Assembly (NCBI GenBank): GCA_009746045.1
Contig: RPFO01000102.1
Location: 1,418,540-1,482,539, forward strand
Length of the DNA: 64,000 nt
Reading direction: 5' to 3'
DNA from: Mesostigma viride
Taxonomy: Eukaryota; Streptophyta; Mesostigmatophyceae; Mesostigmatales; Mesostigmataceae
In this document: positions 40,935 through 64,000 of the stretch, in pieces
How the letters are laid out: each line of letters begins with the position of its first letter
Position numbering within the stretch: the first letter of the stretch is position 1
Translations under genes and position numbers: made by a program
Notes under the pieces: generated by a model
The model's database searches: none
Seen by the model: the letters and a program-made list of their open reading frames with translations, nothing else
What the model was told of the DNA's origin: nothing

Positions 40935-43713
40935 TCACTCTGACGGTCGTGACTCGTTCCCATCGGTATCAATACCTGCCCCCTGTTCGGCCGTGTTAAT
41001 CGTTTCGTACAGCTCCTTGAGAGGGGGAAATCTCATCCATTGGTCGGCCCCCACGTGGCCGGCCAAAATGTCCTTGACTGCATAGTCCTCGCCATAAAAC
41101 TTGCGGTTGCGGGAGCGAACGGGGGTGACGAACCCGCCCGTCAGCGTCGCACCCAGCAGGTTGCCCTCGGCATAGCAGTACTCAAACGTGGCCGCGACGC
41201 CCCCTTTGCCCAGGTGGAATTTTGCAGAGACCTCGGTCGCTGTTGGCCCGCCAGCATTACTAATGTTGGTGCCCAGGTCCAGCTGCATTATTTCATGCAC
41301 AGCATTGAAGATGCCGGGAACACGATGCACACAAAAAATTGTCTTTCTCTCAGAATCGTTGGCACATCCGTTATGCATGGAGCACTCGAGCTCCAGGTTG
41401 GTGTTGCATGCATGGTGCCCAGGCAGCTATGAATTCAGTTACGGCATTAGTCGTTACATGCACAGAGATGTGTGTGCGAGCTTTAGTAGGTGAAACAGGC
41501 GGAGTGGGTCTCATGGCAGAGAAGCCTCTGAGGACGACGTCGGGCGCAGCCAAATGAAACTAGTGGATGGACGTGGCACAATGACGTGAGCCCCTCGCTG
41601 CAATGGCGTAACCTCAGTTGTCCACTGCATGGGATTCATGGATGACCCAAGGCACAGCGTGCCAAGTCGTGCAACAAATCCTTGCAATTACATATAACGC
41701 TGCTAATCTTATACCACACTCTTTATATAGCTTATACCCTTACAAACAGCTGCCAGTGCTGTAATATCGGGGTGCCATTAGCTGATCAAACGATTCGTTG
41801 TACTTTGCTGTCTAGGCTCCTAACATAGCTGATGGTCCGCACCTAGAGCCTGACGGGCCTGTCTGCCAGTTAAGTCCCAACCAGTTCCCGCTGAGGTACG
41901 TTGTTGCTTGCCAAGTTAAGCCCTGTGTTGAGCATTTGCGAGCGAGGACTCCCACGTAGTGAATACACTAGTACTATATATGCAAGTTATATTGATTACA
42001 TTATTAGAAGTAGTTGCAGAAGGCGAATTCGCCTCGGCTGAGAAGATGGCTTCTAGCGCGCCGTCTGCGCGCGCCGGACGGCTGTTGAGGACCATGCCGG
42101 ATGCGGAACAACTCTGACAGTAAAATAAGTTGCGTAGAGAACTAGTGAAGTGCATACTCTACTAGACTTGCATGTGTACTAGCTCTGATGCCTTGCCCGA
42201 GGAACAGGCCGTCTCGAGAGCGCGCCGGCGGCTGCCAATGATGTTCAAACGACGACAATGTGGAACGTCGCTAACTTAATTGACTAGTAGTAATATATCA
42301 AGTAACGTGCGTGTTTACAACTTGCCTGTTGAAACTCTACGGCGGAGCCAATTTTCGGAAGAACCTCATATGCTTGCAAAGTCGGGACAAATTCGGTGGA
42401 TGTGTGGATGTATGGATGTATGGATGGATTGACGGATTTTATCCCCTATTCCTATGTGTTTTCTCACGTGTACAGCCTTATAAGCTTCGCCAATTCCGGC
42501 AAACCTAACGGTTCTTCCGAAAATTGGCTCCGCCTGATTTACTACACGCGCTCCCGCTGGGCAGCCGAGGAGCATGAAACCCTCGGAGTGTCGCTGTAAC
42601 TTCAACAGACCATACACTACAGACTGGTATAGGCTACTAAGCGGCCGCTAGGCTCATAATAACAGGCACCAGCTCACCTTGCCAGAGGAGAAGGTCTCGA
42701 GCGCGCGCTGGCTGTTGAGCACGAGGATGTGGAACGTCTCGGATTCGCCAACCTCGAGCCCCAGGCCCAGCACCGCCACGCGCACCGCCACGGGGCCGCT
42801 CCAGCGCGTGGTCGGGCAGGGCTTGTCGCTGGGCCACGCGGGGTCATCCAGCTTGGCGATGACAAAGCCTGTCCGATTGAAGAGCACAGCATAGAATAGT
42901 AGTGTCGTGATTGGAATGCCATTAAGACGAGATAATAATAAAGCCACGCGGGGTCATCCAGCTTGGCGATAACGTCTGACCTGTCCGCAGTGTGCGCGGT
43001 AGAATACAGTGCAATAGCGCGCGAGGGGGGAATTCGACGAGAGAATTAGGGGGGAATTAACCACAGAAGACAACGACGACAGAGGTGAGGAAAATGATGA
43101 GACGGAAAAAATCTGCACATATGACAAGGCAATGCGCAGATATAAAGATAAGGTAATGCGCAGGTATAAAGATAAGGTAATGCGCACATATAATAAGATA
43201 AGGTAATGCGCAGATATAAAGATAAGGTAATGCGCACATATGATAAGACAAAATGCGCAGCAGGCAGGTCAAAGGTGCCTCCCATGCAGGTCACGAGGCG
43301 ATTTCATATGATTTCATCGACACGGAACTGTGTCACGCGAGCGTAAGTCCTCAGCGAAATGGAGATGGGATGGGGTGGATAGTGGAGCTAGTTCCTGAGA
43401 GGCGATGATCATGAGTTATCAGCGTCATGAGATCAATCTGAACCATAAGCATCCCATCCATCCATCCAGCTGCCCAATACTAGCAGTTTGGCACCGGGCA
43501 TAGCGACCCCTCATGACAGGCACCGCCTGGCTCGCCAAGCCTTATTAGTAAGAAAGCACCCAGTCCAGCCTACCTGCGTACTGGCGAGCAGTTGTGGGGT
43601 ACTTCCGTACGTTCAGCCTAACGAAGAGGATGGAACGTGACTAAAAATAATTTCCCCCTTGGCTAGTTTCTGGGCAGGGACGACAGGTCTGGATTTCCAG
43701 GACTATGTAGGTG

Positions 43714-43746
<33 letters not shown>

Positions 43747-45376
43747 TCTCTCCTTGGCTAGGGGGGCGAGTGTATGCATCACACATTTAGTCCAAGGTTT
43801 AAGTACTAGCACGTGCGCGGCGGAGGCGGAAGCAAGCATACCACTCCTCCAACTCATGTTGATGCCTAGGTGGCGTCGATCAACATCGTGAACCGACGGG
43901 TCATCTGTGCAATACTGCTGGCACCCCCGCATGACGCTGTGTTCAACTCCTTTTATTTAGACGTGCCATTCAACAAATACTTTTGGCACCTAATACGACT
44001 AGTGATGGAAGTGTTAACAGCACACCTAGACCGATTCCATGACATAAATGGCACCTCGGTTACAACCATGCAGCTTGCTAGGGTATACAGGCACGGTCGT
44101 AGAGTAAAGAAACATGGATGCTGCCATTGACGATAAACACGAGTGCTGGGCCAGTCTGCACCAGTTAAACCTAATTAAGCTGGCATCCTAGTAACAAACT
44201 TACAATGCAGGTCCACACACGGACTAGAGGAATGTTAACGACTGGAGAAACGACGTTAATGCTGGCAGTATGCTACAAGTTAGGCTGGCCCACGCACCGG
44301 TGCCGCTGGAGACGGACACCAGGCCCAGCCCAGTCTTGCGCGTCAGCATGAAGCAGAGGCCCTTGCACTGAACGGATAAACACATTTGAAAACGCCGTTT
44401 TCGGTGGTGGCAAGGGCGGATGACGAGCCAGGGGTGAGGTCTTGCGCGTCCGCATGAAGCAGAGGCCCTTGCACCCATCAAATATAAATAAAGACGTGAA
44501 GGCACACAATCCTTTTGGTGGTGACAAGGGCTGGCCAGGGGGGAAGAGAGGGAGGGTTGAAGAGGAGAGGAAATATGGTGCGGGGATGTGGGGCATGAGG
44601 GGAAAGGGGGGGGGGGAGGGAAATGAGGGGAGATCGGAGAGCAGGGCAAATCAATGCTTTCGGTATGGCAGTCAGTCTGCTAAGAAAGTAAAGCAAAAGG
44701 CCATAGAAATAAATTGGTCTTAGATGCTTGGGATTCGTCAGTACGGTGTTGAGCATGCATTATACCGGGGGCTTTCCCCTTTAAAATTTGGTTTTTCAAA
44801 TGGAGGGCGTCGGCCTAGAGATTTCGTCGAATACCCACATCGGCAACATCATCAGTAGGCACCTTCATGGCATGCACACAGGGAAGACTCTTGCTGGCAC
44901 CCGGCACCCCTAAACAGAGCAGGTGCTGCCATGTAGAGCCCATGCAACGAGGAAAGGAGTACGCATATTGCAAACAGAGTCATGTTCATCAAATCTCGAC
45001 ATCTCCCTGAAAGGAGAGCTCTAGCAGGATGCGACCAGCGGCATCGAGTGAGCAGATGTACATGCATCCCACTGACACGACTTGCCCCCCAAAGCGTTTT
45101 CACGGGAGACAGATGGCACCTGGAGAGCACGCTAACGGGGGGACGTGGATCGATTGATTACAACGACTTAACGTTTTGCAGCACTTGCGCGGGGATGCGA
45201 TGACGCTCATGAGCCTGCAAGCAAAACACAGCCTGAAGATTTTGCAAAATGTCGCGAATTTCGTCCATGAGACTGAAATTGTCGGAGCCTCTCACTGCGG
45301 GCTCAACAGCCGGTCTTTGCCAGCGGGGCACGCTCGCATGGACGCCACCGCTCTCTGGCCCATTTGCGGAAGCCAT
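40935..45376 (-). CDS. SYLF-domain (Ysc84/SH3YL1-like) protein
   Basis: Four-exon model on the minus strand: 45376-45173, 44367-44298, 42868-42678, 41282-40935, giving 270 aa with consistent phases and GT-AG borders. Start ATG is at 45376. The SYLF (DUF500) domain fills residues ~45-255: LMDEIRDILQNLQ, IPAQVLQNCKGLCFMLTRKT (across exons 1-2), GLGLVSVSSGTGFVIAKLDD, VAVLGLGLEVGESETFHILV, LGTNISNAGGP, GKGGVAATFEYCYAEGNLLG, NRKFYGEDYAVKDILAG. SYLF proteins bind phosphoinositides, and some bind actin, in endocytosis and membrane remodelling. No SH3, FYVE or other partner domain is present, so it is the SYLF-only form. It is divergent with HISN1 across 874 bp. Introns 1 and 2 hold copies of exon borders, and intron 3 holds a 194-bp inverted-repeat element. 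Confidence 0.88.
42341..42534. mobile_element. 194-bp MITE-like element in SYLF intron 3
   Basis: Perfect 25-bp inverted arms at 42341-42365 and 42510-42534 (left arm begins GGCGGAGCCAATTTTCGG) enclose ~144 bases of non-coding DNA. No clear target duplication was seen. Confidence 0.6.
42943..42972 (-). repeat. Echo of the 5' border of SYLF exon 3
   Basis: Copies about 28 bases of exon 3 near its acceptor (real sequence 42836-42863), identical from GCCACGCGGGGTCATCCAGC through TTGGCGAT. It lies in intron 2, about 75-105 bases upstream of the exon in transcript order. Confidence 0.85.
43130..43262. repeat. Tandem repeat, ~24-base units (GATAAGGTAATGCGCA core)
   Basis: About five imperfect units, each with TAAGGTAATGCGCA followed by a variable TATAA/TATGA segment, inside SYLF intron 2. 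Confidence 0.8.
43318..43395 (-). mobile_element. Decayed RTE 3' end in SYLF intron 2
   Basis: Diverged relative of the RTE 3' end, keeping GAC(A)CG..CTG.GTCACG.GAGC.TAAGTCCTCAG. No TTAA tail survives. Confidence 0.5.
43715..43744. repeat. (CA)15 microsatellite
   Basis: Perfect dinucleotide array in SYLF intron 2. Confidence 0.95.
44436..44478 (-). repeat. Echo of SYLF exon 2
   Basis: Nearly identical to 44334-44372 (one mismatch in the first 36 bases), covering the first ~33 bases of exon 2 and part of its acceptor. It lies in intron 1, upstream of the real exon in transcript order. The flanking GGTGGTG.CAAGGGC motif is duplicated too. Confidence 0.85.
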
Positions 45377-46250
45377 GGCGAGGAAACTCCCTAACCGTAT
45401 GCACGAGCCAAAGACGTCAATAGAGGAAACAAGTTCAGACGCAGGCCTGCCCGGGTTCCAATTGGCGCAAGTACCGGCTTTGATAGTTTGGCATGCTTGC
45501 GAGGGAAGCTGGACATTTTCACCCCGCAGGTTTCGACTGTGTTGATGAATGCCGGCCGCCGGGATGGGCACAGTCAAACTACAGGTGAGTAGCAACGGGC
45601 GAGCTGCAGTAGCGGGCACAGCACACAGGCGTCATCCTGCATTTATGATCGTGGCACCGAGGCAAATGGTGTCACAGCAGCTAAGGACTACGGCTGTACA
45701 GTCCGGGTATTGAGCTACGGGTATTGAGCTACAGTACGTAAGTAAGAGTTTTAATATAGTTGGATAAGTATAAAGGTGGTCACGGGCTCACAGCTATGTA
45801 AATAGCTGGTCCGCCTGGTCGCAGGAATCTGGAATATGCTCATTATGCTGAGTCTTGGTGCACTTGCGATGCGCTTCCTAGACCCCGCGTTGTTAGTTTT
45901 CACGTCGCTGTGTCTCAACCCTCAACTCTCAAGTAGGAGACGCAATACGCCCTGTCACGTGGCGCGCGCGCAGCAGCCGTGCATGCAAGCCGGTCATGTT
46001 GCACCGGTGATAACCGTGCCGTCCAAACATCAGTACTCGTAGTTCTGCCGGACGCCACACGTGGGTGGTACACCAGCCCCACAAATTCTACACTCTACAG
46101 TAACGCACCCCGTGCACGTATATCTTACCCGACAGCCATTTCTGACATTACAAGTTTGTTGGGTTAAGCCGCTCCTTTGGTGTGCTGTGTTGTACGTGCT
46201 GCCGTGCATTTAAGTTTCGACAGGCAGCACTGGTTACGGCTGCCGTCACA
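45377..46250. promoter_or_regulatory. Shared divergent promoter region of SYLF gene and HISN1
   Basis: The 874 bases between two divergent start codons must hold both 5' UTRs and promoters. A short direct repeat GGGTATTGAGCTAC occurs twice at 45705-45732. No TATA box or known operator could be placed. Confidence 0.45.
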
Positions 46251-58566
<12,316 letters not shown>

Positions 58567-58726
58567 CCACTCCGGTGGTGACCATGTTGGTTTGTGACCA
58601 CGCCGGCCTTTTTCTGAGACCGCGCCGGTGCTTATCACGCAGTTGCGGCCACACCAATTAGTAGGCCCAGTGCCAAGTGGGGCGTATGTATCACGCTACG
58701 TGGGGTAACCCACCGCAGGTTTCCAA

Positions 58727-58731
58727 TGTAA
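58727..58731 (+). terminator. Possible HISN1 polyadenylation signal TGTAA
   Basis: The green-algal signal TGTAA lies 160 bases after the stop codon, a usual 3' UTR length. Confidence 0.35.
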
Positions 58732-59287
58732 CAGCGAATGGGGGGTTTTACACCAGTGAGGACAATGCTGAGTAAGCGTATTGCGTTTGCTCCTGTTGGT
58801 GGGTTCATCAATAATAATGGGTCTCGTGGCTCCAATTGGAGGCATGGTGCAGAGCCCTTTTCCAAGGAGTCTCCCTGGATGTTATAAGTGTGCGAATGGG
58901 CATCGGAGGAAAGCGCGTGTTCTGTCAAAGCGGTACAGCGTAGTGGATTTAAAGTCAAGGCCTTCAAGTATCTGCAATGCTGGGACCTTGCAAATGGGTG
59001 TGGCAGAACTGGTCGGTGTGTAAGCTAGCTAGTCTCGCAACCGGTATGGTGAGAACCCAATTTAATGTGTCATCCATGCTTCCCTGCCTCATCAAGGTAG
59101 CCTTGCTGCATGCTGGGCCTTTTTTTTGTGCGTGGAGCGTGTCAGTGTGGGCGCTTTATGCAGTGTCGATGAGACGAGATAGGGAGCGTATCTACCCCTT
59201 TGTAAACACGTACGCCCTGTGGGAACGTGTATTCAATAAATTATTTTGCGTACCAATTCCTTTTTGGGCGCCTTGTTGGCGGCAGGA
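58732..59287. other. No gene recognised
   Basis: Sequence downstream of HISN1 with only unsupported short frames; no repeat family was recognised. Confidence 0.35.
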
Positions 59288-59345
59288 CACTAAGTATGTA
59301 CTTGTGTGCCATATGCGTAGAGGCATGCCACGGAGTACTATGCTA
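59288..59345 (-). mobile_element. 3' end of an (ACTT)n-tailed retroposon, third copy
   Basis: The reverse strand reads AGCATAGTACTCCGTGGCAT...ACACAAGTACATACTTAG, matching 7835-7885 and 19715-19765. The tail is only a few units. Confidence 0.5.
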
Positions 59346-59717
59346 AGCTCAGAGTAAAACACAAACCGGCCCGCGTCTGCATGCATCATGCCCCAACCCT
59401 GGAGCTCTGCACTAGATGCCGTTCTCGCATGAGAGTAGTTGTCTCCCTTAATAGAATCCGCATCCAAGCGGTCTTCAAGATGCAGGCATGCAGATGACTG
59501 AGGCGGTAGTGTAGCGGTGATGCCCATGGGGCCAGTTACTTCTATCTCAGAGCTGCGCTAGCTGTCTGGCGATAGGATCATGGGCCGTGGGGAGACATGC
59601 ACAGGACCAAAAACTGCTTCGCCACATTCTCCAGATTCCAACCGTACTACTTTCGGCCGGATTTGTCCTGATTCCAGGGCACACACGTGTTCCCAGATTC
59701 CATTACTTTTCTCAGTC

Positions 59718-61345
59718 ATGGCGGATTCCAACGTAATTTCCCCGTCGCAGGCCTCTACAACGCTGGGAATGCGACCGCTTACCCAGCCACGCCAAGCTGC
59801 TCCCAGCGGCACACCAGGTGCCTCTGGTTGCTCCACACCGAGTAAGCAGGCAGGCAAACGAAGTCGCAGTGCTGCTGGCACTGAGAGCGGCCTTTCCCAG
59901 TTTGCTGTTGGCCTGTTTTCCTCCACTGAAATGCGGCCATTTCAGGACTTCCAGTTCCTCCGGCTCATGACACGAGAGCGTCAGAAGTGCTCCTGTCGCA
60001 TATTGAGGCTGGCACTGCTCTATAGATGCTAGGGGTGCTCCTGTCCGCAAAGATGTAGACCTAACTGCCTGGGCGATGCCGCCCTAATCATGGCGACCAT
60101 TAATTAATTAATTAATTAGGAACATAACTCCGTTTTGAGTATATGTAGCACATAGCCCAGAGAAGGGGCATATGGCCTATCATACATTCTAAGCTACTTC
60201 CTGCAAGGGTGGGAATGTAAACGACCCTTGCTCTAGGTGCACCAGGGCACTTGCAGCCCCATGATCTTCAAGCTATGCCCAGCGAAGGGGGAGCCTGTCA
60301 TGGGGGGGAAGATCAGCATAGCTAGACAAAAAAGCTAGGGCATGGCGTCTCAGCAGAGAGTTACTCCCTGCATGGGCACAACATGGCGACCATATGCAGC
60401 TGCTACCAGTGTTCCGGGCTCCAACCTCGTGGCTCTCGCATCCTTTGCCCGCTCCAATGCCTCGGTCGACTCCAACAACCCTGAGTCGCGCCTTGCCACG
60501 ATTAATGATTGCAAGAAAACTGTTCTTGCTATCCATTAGAGAGCTTCAAACCCATGGAGGCTCAGATTGGGGCTATCACTGCCCAGTGCGAGGAGTCTCG
60601 TGCCCCCCTTCACGCGCTTCAGCCTTCTCTGGCCTCTCACAAGCAGCCTGCCGCCAAAAGCTACGCTGCTGCGACCAAGCAAATCGACCCAGATCTCCAG
60701 GAACTTTTCATGAAAGCTGCCGAGGCTGGCGCTGCTGCTGTTCTCAAGCAAAAAGATGCTGCCATCCGCAAACGCAATATCGTGGTTTGGAACTTCCCGA
60801 AGGCTTCGCGCTCTCTTGGGGCAGTTGAGACTGATGCATCACTCCTGGACAGCATCAAGGGCCCTGCATTCTTGGGCAAGCTGGGGCTCGAGCACCTCGT
60901 CCGTGCCGGTTGAGCGCGCAGCACGTGTCGGTGGTCCCACTGGACCTGTCGTGGTGACCATGGATGATCTGAACGGCAAGCATGCTGTCTTGAGGGCCCG
61001 CAAAGAGCTGCATGGTACGCACATTAGCCTCGAGGCTTGCTTGAGACGAGGGCTAAAAATATTATTTTTTGAATTGGTAGCAACTTTATTCATTTATTTT
61101 TTATTTAGAAGTGGCCGCAATTATTACATCAAGGCCTGTTAGAAGGTTCTTCCATTATATATTTTTCAATATTAGTCTTTATAAACAGACGACACGAAGG
61201 AGCAGGTGACTCGCAAGAAAGCCGCTCTTGCCCGGCCAGATGTTCAAGCAGCCCGTAACTTCCTCCCTTCAAGCTGCTCAGGCGTCCGTGTCGCATGCAC
61301 GTCCGCTGGCGGCATGACCTCCAAGACTTCGTCGTCTTCATCAAT
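59718..61345 (+). mobile_element. ORF1-type retroposon P5, interrupted twice
   Basis: ORF1 begins MADSNVISPSQASTTLGMRP at ATG 59718. It resumes after an inserted TTAA-tailed element (60101-60381) with AAATSVPGSNLVALASFARS. It then encodes KRNIVVWNFPKASRSLGAVE, GPVVVTMDDLNGKHAVLRAR and, beyond an AT-rich break (about 61060-61190), EQVTRKKAALARPDVQAARN, ending at a TTAA tail (61343-61366). The middle part resembles the RRM-like RNA-binding domain of LINE ORF1 proteins. It is a different ORF1 family from P2/P4. Confidence 0.6.
60101..60381 (-). mobile_element. 281-bp TTAA-tailed 3' fragment nested in P5
   Basis: Reverse-oriented 3' end (tail 60101-60118, then GGAACATAACTCCGTTTTGA) homologous to 21065-21390. 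The perfect 12-bp repeat CATGGCGACCAT at 60089-60100 and 60382-60393 is its target duplication. Confidence 0.85.
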
Positions 61346-61391
61346 TAATTAATTAATTAATTAATAAGCACGTGACTGCGTCACGTGGGTG
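61343..61391 (-). mobile_element. Very short RTE 3' end
   Basis: TTAA tail followed by the hairpin CACGTGACTGCGTCACGTG and almost nothing more, next to the tail of P5. Confidence 0.5.
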
Positions 61392-61606
61392 CCAATACAG
61401 AGTAAAGGAACCTTCAACCCTATATACACAGCGAGAAGGAGGGAGGGCGCCCTAGCTTCTCTCACTGCCGCAAGTGGACAGGCCACAGAGCGCTCTCTCC
61501 ACGGCATGGTGCATCATGCCGGGGCGCAACACTGTGGGTGCAATACAACCAGTGCAATACCATAGGTAGGCTGATGCATAGCTTCATCAATTAATTAATT
61601 AATTAA

Positions 61607-63326
61607 CTCGTCGTCTGTCCCTGGTCCTCTACGGAGGACTGAGTTGAACTCAGTCCTCTCTAGAGGACCGAGTTTTTGGGTTTCGTAGAAAATTCGCCCC
61701 GGTCAGAATGTTTGACAAAAAAATTCTCTCAAAATTTATTCAAATACTACGTGAAAAGATCTTTCTTGGACATATTTTTGCGATTTTTTTGGATTTGGTA
61801 TGAGCGGCTAAATGTACGGTCAAAGTACAGGTGGTAAGGGTACTTTTCCACGTGAAACGCGAGTTCCGGAAATGCACGACCTAGCCATGGCGGCTCGCGC
61901 CCATGCATGCAGTTTACGTTTGCGGACGAGTTAGCTGTCCAAACTCAGGAAATAGATTTAACATGCCCTAAAGATGATAAAAATACATTTTTAGCTCGCG
62001 GGGATGCGATTTACCCGGTGTCGGCACTGTTCTTGCTGGAAAAAACGGCGATAAGGCAGGTCGACGGAATTGATGACTGCGCTTGCTTTCCGGCGCAATT
62101 TCAATGGCTGATAGGTTTCTTTCTACATTTTAACATGCATTGTATTAGAATAAATTGAGTGACAGTATAGATTTGAGTATTTCGACCATTCTGTCACGTC
62201 ATGGTCTATGTGCCGCAAAGTGCCACTTTTGCGGGCACCGCCTGGGCCAAGGTAACGCTAGCCGTGCCAGGTAAAGCCGGATAATCGTTGCCTCTTCGTT
62301 TCTTGATGTTCGTACATGAGTTTAAGCTTGCGAGGCGTTGTCAGGTTCAAGTCTTGATGCTCTTTCTTGACCGTTGCCTGCCCTCTCTAAAACCCCCTTT
62401 TCAGATGATGTTATCAGGCATTTGCCTTGACCCAGTGTAGTTGTGCAGGGTTTTAGGAGCTGTGCAGGTTTAAACACCTTCATAGATGTTAGTTATTCTT
62501 TTGCTACGTTCATACTGCATGATTTTGAGGCCACGGGCCGCGTCAAGGGTGCATTCAAGCTTTTACGGGTGAGTGAAAAGTCTTGGTGACAAACCACTGC
62601 CATCATGTGCCAGCAACTATGTTGGCCACATCATGGCAAGGCAAAACAGTTATAGCCATATCTATTGTTGTTAGAAACAATGGAAATATGCTTAACCTAC
62701 CCATTATATTGGTGGTTGACACTTATAACATAACCCTTTGTTGGTAGGGTATCCAAGCCCATTCCCTACATGCATGCATAGGCTCTCACTACATGATAAG
62801 GTATGATATACCTGAAGTATGATGATGCAAGTGTGTTGTCCTGTAATGCTTGAAGGGAAATGAGTTGATTGGGATGGTTGGTGGCCACGGTGGTGTGTAG
62901 TATGACCGCACTTACATGCTAGCAAAGTTAGCAAAAGCCCCATTCCTCTCCTGAGGACTGAGAGTTTTTTAATTGTTTCAGGCAGTTGCAGTGGCCAAAT
63001 CGAGCCCAGTTTTTTTCCTCGTTTCAAGAACTATATTGTTTACATGCCTATATTTTTTCTTCATGCACGAGGATTTGATTGAATTTTTCCCACTCGTTCT
63101 TATCCCGAAAAATGCAAATTCGCGAGGGGTGCCCATCGTCCGTGTAATTTTCAGGTGTTCGGGTCAAGTTTTCACATATGCAGTATTTTTGCCAACAAAA
63201 TGACATCTAGTACACCCCCGATCCACATCAAAACATTTGGGATGGACCCCCCACCTAGTCGCTACATGCGGTTGAAAATTGTCAACTCAGTCCTCCTGTG
63301 AGGACTGAGTTGGGACAGACGACGAG
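61607..63326. mobile_element. TTAA-flanked element with 15-bp TIRs and subterminal hairpins
   Basis: Perfect inverted ends CTCGTCGTCTGTCCC (61607-61621) and GGGACAGACGACGAG (63312-63326), each bordered by TTAA (61603-61606 and 63327-63330). Just inside lie palindromes: GGACTGAGTT-G-AACTCAGTCC at 61637-61657, and CAACTCAGTCCTCC..GAGGACTGAGTTG at 63283-63312. Target TTAA recalls piggyBac-type transposons, but the ends do not begin with CCC. The 1.7-kb interior has no transposase; the small frames at 61907-62158 and 62704-63027 show no domain. It probably inserted into the TTAA tail of a retroposon. Confidence 0.65.
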
Positions 63327-63334
63327 TTAATTAA

Positions 63335-64000
63335 ACTCGTGCTCCCGTTGGGGAGTCACGGAGCACCGAAGTGCTTTTAATCCCTGTGTGTGCACTACAG
63401 GAGAAAGGGCAGAGACCCCCAGTCTCCTTCATGCCAAAGGCATGCCACAGCTGCAATCGGGCGCGGCTAGCTAAAAGGACAGGCTAACGATCCGGCAAAC
63501 TGTGGGTGCAATAAGACCCATGTGAGCATATCATAGCAAGGAGCGTGGGCAAGTAATCTGAACATAGCCAGGGCGTAGCATGGCTGTACTAGGACTAGGC
63601 TAAGGCTATGGCTGGTTGTGTACCGTGCGTTGGCGGCACGTGACTAGGTGTGTTGGCTCAGCTAGGCAACATTCTAGGCATGGCTGCCTTAGCGGCAGTG
63701 ACGCCAATGGTTACGAGCTAGGGCTATTGCTATTCTAGCCCGCTGGGGGCGTCCACATCTTGTGGTTGATCATCAGGTCCCCGCCCCTCCAGTACACCTT
63801 GGGCTTCTGGGGGTCCTGCTTATGGCGGAGGTATTCCGGCCACAGGTCGCGTCGCTGCTGTTGCTGAGCGGGGGTGAGGTCGTCATCCAGCGTCCAGGTG
63901 AGGTCGTGCAACCGCTTGCGACGAGAGAGGAACCGCTGCTTATCCTCAGGGGAGGGGAAGGTGAGTAGGACTGGTGGGGGAGCCGCCTTGTCCCGTGAGT
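63335..64000 (-). mobile_element. ORF1-only retroposon P6, runs off the window
   Basis: The minus strand carries an uninterrupted ORF1 C-terminus (64000-63736: PVLLTFPSPEDKQRFLSRRK, TWTLDDDLTPAQQQQRRDLW, KPKVYWRGGDLMINHKMWTP) to a stop at about 63737. A ~400-base 3' UTR follows, with a terminal hairpin (AGCAC-TTCG-GTGCT) and the end CCCCAACGGGAGCACGAG, then TTAA. This is the least decayed ORF1 of this family in the window; the rest lies beyond 64000. Confidence 0.75.

Overview
This window reads as nuclear DNA of a green alga (Chlorophyta, probably a trebouxiophyte; the rank is inferred). Genes are split by many GT-AG introns. Codons are GC-rich. One gene is a plant-type, plastid-targeted histidine enzyme with a predicted transit peptide. 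Intergenic DNA is packed with nested retroposons, hAT-like elements and very long simple repeats. No tRNA, rRNA or CRISPR array was recognised.

Layout. 1-6.9 kb: gene-poor, with two small inverted-repeat elements, a 64-bp retroposon tail and one doubtful coding island. 6.9-26.8 kb: a nest of mobile elements. It holds six stacked copies of a restriction-like-endonuclease (RLE) non-LTR retrotransposon, one of them full length (11054-16752, PHD + RING + zinc fingers + reverse transcriptase + endonuclease). It also holds an RTE-type LINE remnant and several ORF1-only retroposons with (TTAA)n tails. 27.2-29.3 kb: a hAT-like element carrying an inverted copy of itself. 30.7-37.4 kb: an 11-exon gene for a RAP1 (TERF2IP)-like telomere protein with BRCT, Myb and RCT domains. 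38.2-40.6 kb: more TTAA-tailed retroposons. 40.9-45.4 kb (minus strand): a 4-exon SYLF-domain gene. 46.3-58.6 kb: an 11-exon gene for ATP phosphoribosyltransferase (HISN1). 59.7-64 kb: ORF1-type retroposons and a TTAA-flanked inverted-repeat element.

The three host genes are assigned to unrelated processes: telomere/chromatin, membrane-actin, and plastid histidine synthesis. The SYLF and HISN1 genes are divergent across an 874-bp spacer. The two strongest observations are a complete RAP1-like gene in the green lineage, where RAP1 is generally considered missing, and repeated decayed copies ('echoes') of exon-intron junctions inside the introns of HISN1 and the SYLF gene.

The mobile elements form an interacting set. 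The RTE-like LINE could supply reverse transcriptase to the ORF1-only elements that share its (TTAA)n tail. RLE elements repeatedly entered the same ATATATA sites. A TTAA-flanked DNA element sits in a retroposon tail.
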